From the NCBI GenBank assembly GCA_009602725.1, contig WELB01000122.1, positions 207,688 to 239,081 on the forward strand: 31,394 nt of DNA, in the 5' to 3' direction. The notes beneath the pieces were generated by a model that saw only the letters and a program-made list of their open reading frames with translations, was not told where the DNA came from and ran no database searches. Of the stretch, positions 21,061 to 31,394 are shown one piece after another. This DNA comes from Spirogloea muscicola. Lineage: Eukaryota > Streptophyta > Zygnematophyceae > Spirogloeales > Spirogloeaceae. The position numbers and the translations under genes were made by a program. Position 1 is the first letter of the stretch. The number at the start of each line of letters is the position of its first letter.

Positions 21061-21344
21061 CATGTACGAAATGGTGCTGCATGAGCTCGTCAGACCTTTG
21101 GCAGCCCACACTTCTGGCCTTGATAGCTAGCCTGGCGCTGCAGCAGGAAGTTGTAGCCCTGTGCTCAAGTGATGCGAGCACAGCTGCTGCTGTTCGAGAT
21201 GTACACATAACATCAGCTGCGTCATCCTAGTCAGTCTAACTTGTCTTGCTAAGGCCAGTGTGGTGCCACCATTGCCAATGCAGGCAAGCCCAGTGAAAAA
21301 GAGGGCCGTTGATTGAGGAAGTTGACGACTTGCAGGGGTCCCAC

Positions 21345-22731
21345 ATGATGTTTACCAGCCAGCTGGAGGACTTGGGTGCTTGCTACCCGTCTTCTATCAA
21401 TGCAGGTTCCTTTCCAGACGAGTCCTTAGAGGGGCAAGCCTTACTAGAATCTATACAAGCCCTATCAGCGGCTGAAGTTGACCAGGAGGTCTGGCCCAAC
21501 TGCGATCCAGTCACTTTTGAAGGAAGGCCAGTATCTGAAGGTGGAGAAAGCGGCACCACTGCTGCAACTGAAGACAAGCAGGTACTACCAAAGCGCAGGA
21601 GGAGCAGCAAGACTGGTTCTTGTGCTCCTTGTCAGCACCAGCACAAGTCGTGCAAAGACAATTGCGACCTCAAGATTCCCAGCATGCACCCATACTCGAA
21701 GCAGAAGGAGGACAATTGGAAATTAGTCCACAAAACTTACGGTTCCTCTAAAATCTTCAAAATGGTGGAGAGCTTTGAAAGAGTCGATCGGGAAAGGGTA
21801 ATGCAAAGGTTTGCAATACTTGTCTGTTACCACAAATGCACCAAATGCTAGCCTGGGCATTGTGTCTTCCTAAAGTACTAGCATCTTGGCTGCAGATTGT
21901 TCGTTACTAGCGTACTGCATATACACCTGCACTTGCGATATGCTGTTATCTGGCACGATGATCATCAGCTACTCCTGACATGAAAACACAGATAAGCACT
22001 TCTTTCTTTGGTGGCACATGCTTTGCAGTCTGATATACGAGGCGACCTGGAGAAAAAAAGACCCAATACGTGGTGCAGCTGGGGTCCACGGGAACTTGTC
22101 ACGAATGATCACTAAGCTGAAAGCGGCGAATTCCGAGCTTCAATCGAGAGTATTGCAGCTTGAGGTGATCATCTTCCACTCTTGTGCTCAATGACAATTG
22201 GTACATTTGCTCTCTATCAGGGTTGCAGCTTCAGTGGTATATTTACACAACCTGCAAAAATCCAAGCATAGAAGTAAGCGGCAATGTATGAAATGTAACA
22301 TAATCTGTGTCCTGGTTCCCTTGTGGGACATGCTGCACAGTCTGCACTCAAATTTTATGCACTCCAGGAGGCCCATACATTGGCTGGAGAATACATGAGC
22401 AAGTTTAGTCGTGAGTACCACTTACAAGCACTAGCTTTGCATTCCAATCAGTTGCACCTTCCAGTTTCCAGTGTTGAAGGTTGTCATGGCTACGTCCATG
22501 ATGATGTCAAGCCGCCGTCTACATGAATTAGCGGCGCAAGGACAGGTCAATGATTGTAGATGGATTTACCAATATTACAAGCTTGGCTGTCCGAGACATC
22601 ATGGCAATGTCTGCTGGCTCACGATCTGTCTGGTTTCCGTTGTCTTATGCCTATATCCTTGCATGGCAAATAGAAGCACACTATGCTTGCGCACTTTCCG
22701 CACAGTTCTTCATGCAGCATACATTATGTAA
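21345..22731 (+). CDS. LOB-domain (LBD-type) transcription factor
   Basis: Exons: 21345-21808, 22029-22164, 22341-22410, and 22472 to a stop at 22729-22731 (last exon uncertain; about 309 residues). C93, C96, C103 and C107 give CAPCQHQHKSCKDNC, the exact CX2CX6CX3C zinc motif of LOB proteins. Then LVHKTYGSSKIFKM (residues 127-140) is the GAS block. SLIYEA (155-160) and KKDPIRG are the conserved tail, with the same 25-residue spacing from GAS block to YEA as in plants. Leucines 178, 185, 192 and 199 form strict heptads for dimerisation. KRRR at 83-86 may be a nuclear signal. The first 80 residues are acidic. LBD proteins are DNA-binding regulators; targets here are unknown. Odd points are a 4-residue longer C-to-GAS spacer and a missing conserved proline. 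The ATG pair at 21345 follows an acceptor-like CTTGCAG, so a 5' exon is possible. A donor-like CAG/GTCAAT at 22546 makes the C-terminus provisional. Confidence 0.8.
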
Positions 22732-23236
22732 GAAGGTCAAAGAAAGGATTGGGAAGACGTGTTTGCATTGCTCGTTGCCCCTCAGCTCTCGCAGCAATAC
22801 ATCATAAGCCATGTGGTAGAAGGAATGATTAAACAAACTTTTGCTCAACGTGTCACGCTGCTGCCTCTGCCGCCGCTGCCATGCTCGTGGTCACGCGGCT
22901 CATCGCTCGGTAAGTTAGGGTTGTGGTTGGTGGAGGGCCCTGCTCGTTGTCAGAGCCGACAAACTCGGGAAAGCTCCGCACCATCGCAGCAAGCAAGTCT
23001 CAACTTGCGCAGCACAGCAGGGCCTAAACGCTATAGCGCCCGGCGTTGGCCAGCTCGGACACTCCTGGTACTCGCTAAAGGGCCTGCGTCAGATTGCTGC
23101 TGCTAGTAGGTGCAACGACGCATTCCCGCTACATTCTTTGATCGAGCAGGAGGAGGCGATCTCATAGTACCTCGGAAAGTATCTGGTTCTGTGGCCCCGA
23201 CACTGACCCTCTCCTTGAGGGAACGCGACTTGTGCT
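22732..23236. other. 3' flank of the LOB gene, no gene seen
   Basis: TGTAA at 22727-22731 overlaps the proposed LOB stop and may be its poly(A) signal, which makes that last exon suspect. A strong donor-like CGGTAAGTTAGG near 22910 ends a GC-rich piece, suggesting an orphan exon fragment. No family is recognised. Confidence 0.35.
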
Positions 23237-23395
23237 ACTGAAAGAGCGGCTGTGAAAGGCAGCCAGGTGCATACAGAGGGTGTTCACAAGTGCATTTGCG
23301 GAGCCAAAGGCTAGGCAAACAGGGCGCTCTATTACACCCCCCCTGTCAGCAACACGAAGTCAAATGAGTTGAGGGGAGGGAAAGCAACCCGCCGC
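23237..23395 (-). mobile_element. Solo end of the TIR element family
   Basis: This 160-base segment matches the right end of the element at 20242-20395 in the same orientation. Shared blocks are CGGCTGTGAAA, GCATACAG, GTGTTCA, CGGAGCCAAAGGCTAGGCA, ACAGGGCGC and TGAGGGGAGG. Identity looks high (four fifths or more by eye). No inverted partner was found within 600 bases, so it is a solo or truncated copy. Confidence 0.7.
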
Positions 23396-25616
23396 GCAAG
23401 CCAGAGGCTGGAGGTAAGTCTTGGATTATCACGGCGCCGGAGGTAAGCCAGCGGCCCGCACCGGTGCTCTAGTACACTTCGCCACAGGGTATACAGCCGC
23501 TTGAAAGCTTACATGCAGCTCTATGCAGCAACACTCACATCTGGACAGGGCTGAGGCCTTCTGAGGCGAACCGGAAGTGGATACAGAGTCGCAATTTTTC
23601 AGCAGATGACTTGCGAGCGTCGTACCTAACTCGTACTCGGTGCTGACTGAACGCACGTTACATCACCTCTAGAAGTCAACGCTCCAGACTACCGTTGAGC
23701 AATAACTTAGGACGGGACTCAGCCTCAAATCCGGCCCGGCCAAGGACAAAGTACTGGGTATGCGACAGCGATGGAGGTAGTCAAGCTCGGGTGATGCCCT
23801 GGAGGGGCAACAGGAGCGCCAATATCTCACTATGAGCTGACTGTGCCGAGTGCTCGCCCATACTATAGTCGAGGTGGTCGATGGCGCAGGTCTTGCGAGC
23901 GGCAGGGAATGGCAGTGAGGAAATCTGAAACAGCCTCGTCTTTTTGTGAGAGGAAGCCATTCAGGAGGACCATTTGAAGATAAGATGGTATGCTCATTGA
24001 GGACTTGAAACGAGGCCGACTGAGGTTGACCGTTTTCCCATGTGGAAGTTGCAGAAAAGCAAGGTGTAGCCAGCTCGCCAATAACGTCAAGCAGATCGAG
24101 TCAAGCAGATTGACAACAAGCAACATCAGCATCAGAAGCAACAACACCCTTCCACCCTCAGCAGCGGTGTGGGAACTTGAAAATGCTCGTCTCTATTATG
24201 GTGGCTTCTGCTTCCTCTGATAAGCAGAAGCCAGTTCCAACTGATCCAGTCGGGTCGAGGTAGACACTCAAATTAGACTCAGGTAGCTTTTGCCGAGATA
24301 GCAATCTGCCCAACATCCTGCGAATAGAGTCACAACATGGAGGGCTCAAGACGCTGGCACTTACTCTGTTGATGTCAAATTGCACAAGCCACTTAAACTG
24401 TAGAAGTCCAGATATGAGGAAGCCGAGAAGCATTCAAAGCTGAGCATAACTCCTCCTTTGAAGTAATTGCATGCTTGAGGCTGCTGGTACCGAAGAAAGT
24501 TTCTCAAGTCAGAAGCTTCTCCATGGGTCGCACATGTACTTGACTTATTCAAATATTGCCTTCTGTGACCTACTCAGGGGTTCACCTGTACATTTTAGGG
24601 TCTGATTCTTCCTTGGCATGCTGATATGAATGCCATACTCTGTTTGAAGGCCACCCAATCGCAGTCAGATCACTTTGCAGCAGTGCAAACTGACATCCGC
24701 AACCCTGCCTAGGAAACGTCACTCATCTCCAAATGGCCGGAAAAAAACAGGCCCTAAATTTGAGTAGCCACGGCAATCAGCTACTTCACATCGACAGTAC
24801 TGCTTTAGCTCATAAATGTGTAGAAGTCCTCTGCTAAACAAGGAAGCTCGACATGGTAGTGGGGGATACCGAGGTAAATCCCAATCTTCACTCTGTCATC
24901 CTTATGTTAGAGTCAACGCAATAATGGAGATGCTAGATGGGCTGCCCTATTTTTTACATGAGACACCATGATCTAGAATCTATACTAAGATTGTAATTGA
25001 TGGAGCATAATATGTAGGGACGCGAGAGATGCTCCTACGGCTAATTTCTACACCACACTGTGAAGCTTCGGCGGCTCATGCACTCCGGAGACCTCCGAAA
25101 ACACCAGTCCTGGAATGGCCTAACATTATTTCCTGCCTCTCAATTTAGACCTCGTTGGCCCTCCCTTCAAATGCTATGATTGCCAAGAATAAATGATGTA
25201 TTCATCTTCAGGATGGTCTTCTCGGTCATAAAATGAGAGGTGTGAACCATGGCAAAGAAGATAGAGTCTTTTCAGTGGAGGATGACAATACAGAGAGAAC
25301 AGCAAAGGGAGTACTTCAAGCAATGATATAAAGATTGCAGACGAAGGGAGGGTAGGATAGGGGTACACCATAGGCTGTGGCACCACAAGGGATGAACACT
25401 GCCATCGCAATTCGCATTCATCTCCCTACACTTTAGCTGCCATGATGCTGCACAAAACTACCTACAAGACATTTGTGCATGCAAAGCCTTCGAAGCTGTG
25501 GCAGTGTAGCCCGCTGTTTCGAAGCCAGTTGGCCCTGGGTCCAGCAATTTAAGGTTCCTCTGTAAGCAGGCCTGAGCAGAACTGTTGATCGTGGCTGCCG
25601 TGAGCATAATGTCTTT
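23396..25616. other. Gene-poor region between LOB gene and AP-4 epsilon
   Basis: No supported gene. On the minus strand, 24435-24367 encodes a hydrophobic MLLGFLISGLLQFKWLVQFD followed by a strong donor (GTAAGTGCC), but there is a stop just upstream and no workable next exon. The rest has only short frames. The 25250-25285 stretch vaguely recalls the CTCTTCCAGTAGAGG motif but is too diverged to call. Confidence 0.4.
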
Positions 25617-25621
25617 TTACA
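25617..25621 (-). promoter_or_regulatory. TGTAA poly(A) signal candidate for AP-4 epsilon
   Basis: On the minus strand TGTAA occurs 69 bases past the AP-4 epsilon stop codon. UGUAA is the established polyadenylation signal of chlorophyte mRNAs and normally lies shortly before the cleavage site. The short distance implies a compact 3' UTR. Confidence 0.45.
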
Positions 25622-25689
25622 ACTACTTGTCCAGAGCATTCCTCCTCACCTTCGAATCCAGTTTGTCTATAATTACTCGTAAATCAGCG

Positions 25690-28600
25690 TCAACTAATAA
25701 GATCTTGAAAGAGCTCAGGCTTGGTGCCGCCAATCGTGACCCCTGCTTGCCGGGCAACCGCATCCTTCTGAAGAACCGATGCTGAAGAAGAGCCGAGTAC
25801 AATCTTGGTAGCAGGAGGCATGCTCTGTAAACCCGTCGGCAGCACAGCAACCTCATTTGAAGAGAGAGTGTTTTGAGCAGAAACGAGAGGGCCCTGAGGA
25901 ATGGCTGAGCTACCAAGCTGAGGTGGCTGCGATTGCAGGAGGCCTTCCAGTTGCTGGAATGGGTCCAGGGCAGACACAGGTGCTGTAAGCGGCCCGCCGC
26001 TGGGCTCCGGCATGTCAGTGAAGTCTAGAAGATCTCCAACAATGGGCTGCGCCTGCTGTACGTCTGCTGGGACATAGTCGCCGCCGTTTCGCATCCCCTC
26101 ATGCCGAGCCACTTGGGCCCGAGCCAAGGCCCCTGGCTTTGCTCTCAGGGGGGCCCTTGGAGGCTCAGGCGCCTGCCTTGGCCCACTGGTACCTCCTCCC
26201 CCAAAGAGCACAGCCGCTTTCTTCTGCTTCTCTGCAGATGCCTCCAACTCTGCCTGCTTTCTCCTATCCAGATACTTCGGCTCGTGCATTCTGGACGTCA
26301 CGAATTCAGAGGCCACAGCACTGCTGCCACTGGTGCTGCTTGCTGGTGCAGGAGGCACCTGGGACGATGAGCTAGGTACGGGAGCAGGCGCCGAGGCTGG
26401 GGCCGTCGTAGGCCGGCCCCACTTTTTCTGCACGCCGTCGAGCTTCAGCCGAGCCAACGCCTGGCCATTCTGCAAATTGCCAATGCCAATCGCCTGCGCC
26501 ACCCCAGCTTCTGCTGGCAAGTCCACGAGGCGCTGGTCACTGCCGCTGCGGTGATGAAAGCCTTCTCGGCTAGCAACCTGCCGCAAGTCTGTGGCAGACG
26601 ATGATGACGGGAGGGAAGCAGCAGGGGGAAGCGTGGGGGTCTCGTAGGCCTCAAAGCGAAGGGCCTGCTGTCCGCGGCTGGAGAGCATCTCTCTAGCAGC
26701 AGCAAGCGCTGCCAAGCCCTCGTCCTGGCTTTGAGGAGTATATGGCTGTGCCCCACGTGCCAGGGCATCTTGTACAAAGTCATCCAAAAAGTGCAGCTCG
26801 TTGTCTACCTGTATGTTTACGACTTTGATCTCTTAGAGGCATACTTAGGCATATGATTCACGGTAACGACTGAGAAGTCAGAATTACAAGGTCTCATGTC
26901 ATTCCTTTGGCTTGATGGTTTCACATTGTTGTAATTACAAGAAGCGCAGCTAAGCCACACGAGAGAAGAGCAACTCCAATCTCAGAACATCCTGACATTG
27001 CATACACATCTCTACTCAGACAGCTTGCTTAGTGTGGTGGAAGCCCACTACGAACCTCAATATCTTCGCAGCTGGCATCGGGCGGCAGGGCTTGGCTGAC
27101 AATGTCAGGCGGTAAACCAAGAAGCGACTGAAGCTCGTACGCCCTTTGCTGCAGATCTGTAGAGTGTGACGCTGAAAGCTCATCCAGTAGCGCACGAGCC
27201 TGTCAAAGGCGACCAGTCACGCCTGTACTCAGACGGGAGAGGATCATACTAAAGACAGAAGGTTGAAAGCCTGGTGTAGCAAGGACCCTGCACCTAAGAA
27301 CCTGTACAATCGCAATTGTGAACGACACAAGCATCACAACCTGTAGTTGCGGGTAATATTACATACGTCAGGAAGAAGCCTGTGCTTTCTGCCAGCCCCT
27401 ATCTCAAACGCCAAAGCTTTGGTGATGGCAGTGATTGCCATGCCCTGCAGATAGATTGCACGAGCAGAAGTACAAGTTCAATGTTGCTTCCTTGATCTGC
27501 TTCGAATTGCAACATTGAAATGCAAGATGACTTGTATATACATATAAGCATACCTTCACAACGTCGTCGCTTGAATGACTCTCAGCAACGTCACATAGAC
27601 GCCCTATAATGTCTTCAACAGAATAATTGCCATGAAGGGTGCCATATTCTCCGAGCACCCAACAGATGACCTGAAAAGAGAACAAATACAATTGCAGCCT
27701 GCCTGAGTCCACCTTGTATCAGAAGTGCCTGAGCCATTGACATCATCGTGTAGGGTATGAAAAATTGCTCTAGGGTGTGTCAGAGCGATTGGCCCCAGCA
27801 GACAAGGCACCAACAGTGCACAAATCCCTAAACCCTTTTATAGTGTCATCTTTTCTGAAGACAGGCTAGCCCAGCCTTCCATGTTCTTCAGCCTTAGCAA
27901 GTGGCACATCAGCAGACATGGCGGATTGATGCTGGCCTGGAGAAGTACTGACGGCAACTTGGGCTCGTCCAGCAGCTTCAAGTATGATTCGACCTATGAG
28001 GACCCACATATCACACTTACACAAAATCAGCTCCACATCAGCACCATTGTGCGATTCACAAGATGGTGTACGATATCACATGGCAGAGGATCTTAGGTTT
28101 CTGTCCATAGAGTAGAGTTCTTTCTAGGTAAGTCCGAGCTTGGACCTGCTGCTCACAAGTAGGGTCTGCATTGCAAGTGCATATCCAGCGGCAGACCCGG
28201 GATACAAGTACGACTTGAGTAGGCCTGGTAGTGAAATTGACCACAACTATGCATTGCTTCCACTTCAATCTGTTCACTACTCCCCATCACTAGTTTTTAC
28301 TGCGGGTACTTGCTCATCACGGTCAGCAGAAATGAGTGACATACCGCAGAGGAACGAAGAAGATTGTCAGCCTCCTCATCTTCTTCTCCAGACCCCTCGG
28401 CAATGAGTCGCATCAGATCGTGAGCAGCCTTTGGCCTCACAAGGTCGCCAGCCAACTCAAAGACAGAGTTCATGATCTGCACAACATGGAGATGTTTTTG
28501 ATACACTTGGGCATGCAAAAGGCCACTGTCGTGTCACATCTACAGTGGAGAGCATGCGATTCAACAGATGTCTACCAGCCAATACATATTTGTCATGACA

Positions 28601-31254
28601 GCCACTGGCTGACCTGAATATACCACAGATTGTTAGGTGCAAATCGTTCTGCGAGCTCCATGATGCGAGAAGCAATGTCAGTCTTATTGTGTGTATCTGT
28701 CACAGTCCGCATGTAGTTGATCATCAGGTCAGCTATGACCTCCACATTATCGCCTTTGGTCATCTTGTACAGAAGATCCAATGTCTTTCTCTTCAGTGTA
28801 TCATCGGGGTCCTGCGATAGATTGCAATATTTCAGTACAGACGATGAAGCAAAGTGTTACTCTAGACCAATTTAAAAGAACCAAGTAAGTCCTTGCGGAT
28901 CACAAGACTACCTATACTTTGCACCAGAGGTTACTTCGCGAGCAGACATCACCAACCATTATTTGGCTCTTGGCAGCATGCTCCAGCCAGAAGGTGGCCT
29001 ACAGATCGACTGCACTGAGTAGATAGCCACCCACCTCCAAGCAATCAATCACAGCAATTTGATGCTCAGTCGCAAACTCGGGGTTGATCCTGACCACTCT
29101 TCCCAGTGCATCGATTCCCATATATTTCAGATTGTGGCTGTCACTCTGACAGAAGAAACAGCAAAGGATATTTATCACTCGACGTTTGAGCAAGGTGCAA
29201 TACAAGCTGCAAGCAGAATCTGGATAACTGAAGCAGTAGATAGTAAGGCCACATCTACATCACCAACTTTGGTCCAGAGTTTCTAGGTGCAGATAGGAAG
29301 TACCACAATTGCCATACACATCAGTAAAAAAGCCTTGGCAAATTGCACCTTCAAGAATTTGGAAGTCACTGATGCACTGGTCTCCAGAAGCTTCAAATTT
29401 GGGTGGATAGATGTTATGGTACATATGCACTCGTACAATATGGCATTTCCAATGGTGCTGCCGGTATCACTCAGTCGTAAGACATCTATCAGAACGCTGT
29501 ACATATTCTCACTTGTGTACCTATCTCCAACCCCCAGCAGCGCTAGAATCTTCAAAAGCTTGATCTGTCATACCAAAGCGTCAGTTTCATCCACTGTCGT
29601 AGCATGAGAATCTATGGGCACCTCTTGTGCATAGCTGACCAATTGGATACTACTGCACAAGTATTGGAGGAAAAGTCCTCATTCGTAGGGAGTGCCCCAG
29701 ATTGCTCATTGCTTCTGACATGCAGTTTCAAGGACGCCCTGTAGGAAAGCTCAAAGCATGGAGGATGAGGTGCACAAAGGTAACCTGGATAAATGGAGCA
29801 GGTGTGCGATGGTAATCATAAAGTTTAGGCAGCCGATGCTCTGCAACCTGCTTAAGTATGCTGACGAAGCTGGCTGTAAGGTTTTTGTATGGTCCCGCAT
29901 CAAGAGCGATTAGGTCATGGAGAGCGCAGAGAGCAGCACTCATCACACTGGGATCCTTGTCACACAGTACCTGCAAAGGACCAGATCGCTGGCAAGTTTA
30001 CAAACCTTCTCACGTGAAATACCAATCACTGGAGCCACATCATTGACTGCCAGCATCAGCTTATTGATTAAGAGGAAAAAAGCAATTTCTGTGCACGTAT
30101 AGAGCACAAGAGGGGCTCACCTGCCGAAATTTGGGGACTATGTGCAAAACGGTTGACGGAGAGCGTTGGAAGAAGCGATGCAAGGCCATGACAGCCTTCT
30201 TGCGTATTGTTTCTTTTGGGTGGTTCAGAAGCTCGGTGACCTGGTCGACATTCCAGCACATGCATCACTGACGTGGTAAATTTGCTGTTCCCTGAATATT
30301 GAGTCTAGCTTGCACAGCCTGTAAACATCGTCTGAGCTGTCTCCTGCTTCTGCTGGCTAGACACACAGGTATACAGACCTGAGGAAGGACAGCCGGTATA
30401 GCCTCTTCATTGATCAACTTGCAGACTGCCGTCAGAGCTGCGCAGACTATGAGGTGATTGTCTGACTTCAAGTCTTTCTGTATTGTGTTAACAATGAGGA
30501 TAATGAGGTCATGATTGTCGTCAAGGAACAGTGTCACAGCAAGGTAGCCAGTCTTTTTCAGTGGTAGGCTGTCGTCGTGTGTCATCTTCACAGCATGAAT
30601 GTAACCAAAGGAAGCATCATGCCCAAGCATCTCCACATACACCAGGCGGATGATGTACTCCTGTCAGTCCATGCATGAAGCATGAGTTGATGAAGGTTGA
30701 TGAGATGCTTCTTGATGCAAGAGCCTGACACCAGTAACTTCTGTGCAATACAGGGCAGACTCATTCGATCTCGTGACTCTACTAGTACAGGAGTGCCTGT
30801 GTGCAGCAACTTGTCAAAGAAAACGGAGAAGCACCTCAGGGAGCCTCAAGCACAACATAAGATAAGCTATGGCAAATTGTGATTTGAAGGAACCGAAAAT
30901 ATCATGGAAGTGGACCTTCATCTTCTTCTTCGGCACATCCGGCTCTGCGATCCTCTTCTTCAGGATTTCAATCTCGCCTGCTACGATGCGATCCTCCTCA
31001 GCCTACGCACCCGCACAAGCTAGCAGACAAGCTCAATCCAACTTGCTCGGTGCACGAACGAGGCTGTGCTTGAGCCGTCATGGTCATTCGCCATGGCGCC
31101 TGTGAAAGAGCCGATGGCCACAGACCAGCCGAGAAAGGGCGGCCCCATGACCGCCAGCAGGAGGGGAGCGTACCCTGGACTTGGCCTCGCCGATGCTCTT
31201 GACGAGGTCGAGGAACTCCTTGGAAGAGCCCCACCCGGCCTGGGACCCGGCCAT
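25690..31254 (-). CDS. AP4E: AP-4 complex subunit epsilon (adaptin large subunit)
   Basis: Fourteen exons on the minus strand: 31254-31174, 31002-30916, 30660-30379, 30240-30121, 29970-29785, 29564-29349, 29145-29035, 28811-28614, 28476-28345, 27993-27937, 27670-27554, 27444-27367, 27199-27056, 26808-25690. They join to 975 codons. The start MAGSQAGWGSSKEFLDLVKS matches plant AP-4 epsilon. The adaptin N-terminal solenoid runs to about residue 600 with MLGHDASFGYIHAVKM (67-82), GNAILYEC (291-298), WVLGEYG (494-500) and DASCEDIE (596-603). The tail from residue 604 is a Pro/Ser-rich hinge containing LKLDGVQKKWGRP and DLLDF, ending KDAVARQAGV...ELFQDLIS as in plants. The ear domain of the animal protein is absent. 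AP-4 (epsilon, beta4, mu4, sigma4) sorts cargo at the trans-Golgi network. All 13 introns are phase 0, and intron 10 starts with GC. The frame is also open upstream of the start in GC-rich sequence to the window edge. Confidence 0.95.
27671..27936 (-). other. Intron 10 of AP-4 epsilon with a GC donor
   Basis: The upstream exon must end at LLDEPKLPSVLLQ and the next must begin VICWVLGEYG, because the family reads LQ-V-SW there without a gap. The bases after the exon are CAG/GCCAGC, so the donor is GC rather than GT; the acceptor CTCTTTTCAG is ordinary. The intron is 266 bases. Confidence 0.75.
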
Positions 31255-31394
31255 GGCCAGGTCCCGGCCGAAGGTTTTCAGCTGCTCCAGCTTGGCCGCC
31301 TGGGCCGTGAACTGGCCAGCCGGCCGCCGCCACCGAGGCCGCCTTGCCGCGGCGACCGCCGCCGCAGTGGCACGCGCGCCGCCGACGGCACGCC

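Noticed and set aside
20357-21208. Long open frames on both strands (283 codons minus, 216 codons plus)
   Set aside because: High GC makes stops rare, and at least five frames are open together. The products are Arg/Gly/Pro/Ala-rich with no motif.
24360-24435. Hydrophobic MLLGFLISGLL run with a strong donor on the minus strand
   Set aside because: A stop lies directly upstream, and the only nearby acceptor gives a 47-base intron and then an early stop.
25641-25660. TTCGAATCC resembling a tRNA T-loop
   Set aside because: No acceptor stem, D-arm or anticodon arm could be placed around it. No tRNA or rRNA gene was found in the window.
27822-27833. Telomere-like CCCTAAACCC in AP-4 epsilon intron 10
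   Set aside because: Only about one and a half units of the plant-type telomere repeat; too short to mean anything on its own.
30998-31333. 111-codon minus-strand frame over the AP-4 epsilon first exon
   Set aside because: It is the wrong frame. The adjacent frame carries the plant-like AP-4 epsilon N-terminus with a proper donor.

Overview
The window is eukaryotic nuclear DNA. Its genes are split by short introns (roughly 100-300 bases) with GT-AG borders, on a background of mixed GC content. I infer a unicellular green alga, most likely a trebouxiophyte-type chlorophyte. The reasons are a plant-type AP-4 epsilon without an ear domain, a PV42/SNF4-like four-CBS protein, and TGTAA motifs (the chlorophyte poly(A) signal) near gene ends. 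A LOB-domain gene would also fit a streptophyte alga, so the lineage is not settled by sequence reading alone.

Layout. Bases 1-105 are a pure TC microsatellite. A six-exon plus-strand gene at 418-2684 encodes a four-CBS-motif protein. From 2685 to about 21300 the DNA is mostly gene-poor and rich in degenerate repeats. These include a GGGCTGGC-hairpin family present in both orientations between 3.7 and 13.6 kb, a three-copy LHLxxGRALAAASG-coding repeat, an inverted/direct duplication nest at 15.1-15.5 kb, a near-perfect palindrome at 17.15 kb, and a terminal-inverted-repeat element at 19.85-20.36 kb that encloses an exon-like GC-rich insert. Several GC-rich islands lie in this stretch. Inside it is one small two-exon minus-strand gene for a single-pass membrane protein (8594-8122). 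At 21345-22731 (plus) is a gene with a clear LOB (LBD) zinc-finger domain and leucine heptads. From 31254 down to 25690 (minus) is a complete 14-exon gene for the epsilon large subunit of the AP-4 adaptor complex, 975 codons when joined.

The genes have no obvious pathway in common: energy/adenylate-type sensing (CBS protein), trans-Golgi cargo sorting (AP-4 epsilon), a transcription factor (LOB) and an unknown membrane protein. The most noteworthy items are the LOB-domain gene in an algal-looking genome, the TIR element with a possible captured exon, the dense hairpin-repeat family, and AP-4 epsilon gene structure: 13 introns, all phase 0, one with a GC donor. Exon models were built by eye from reading frame, splice motifs and remembered family sequences; no transcript evidence was available.
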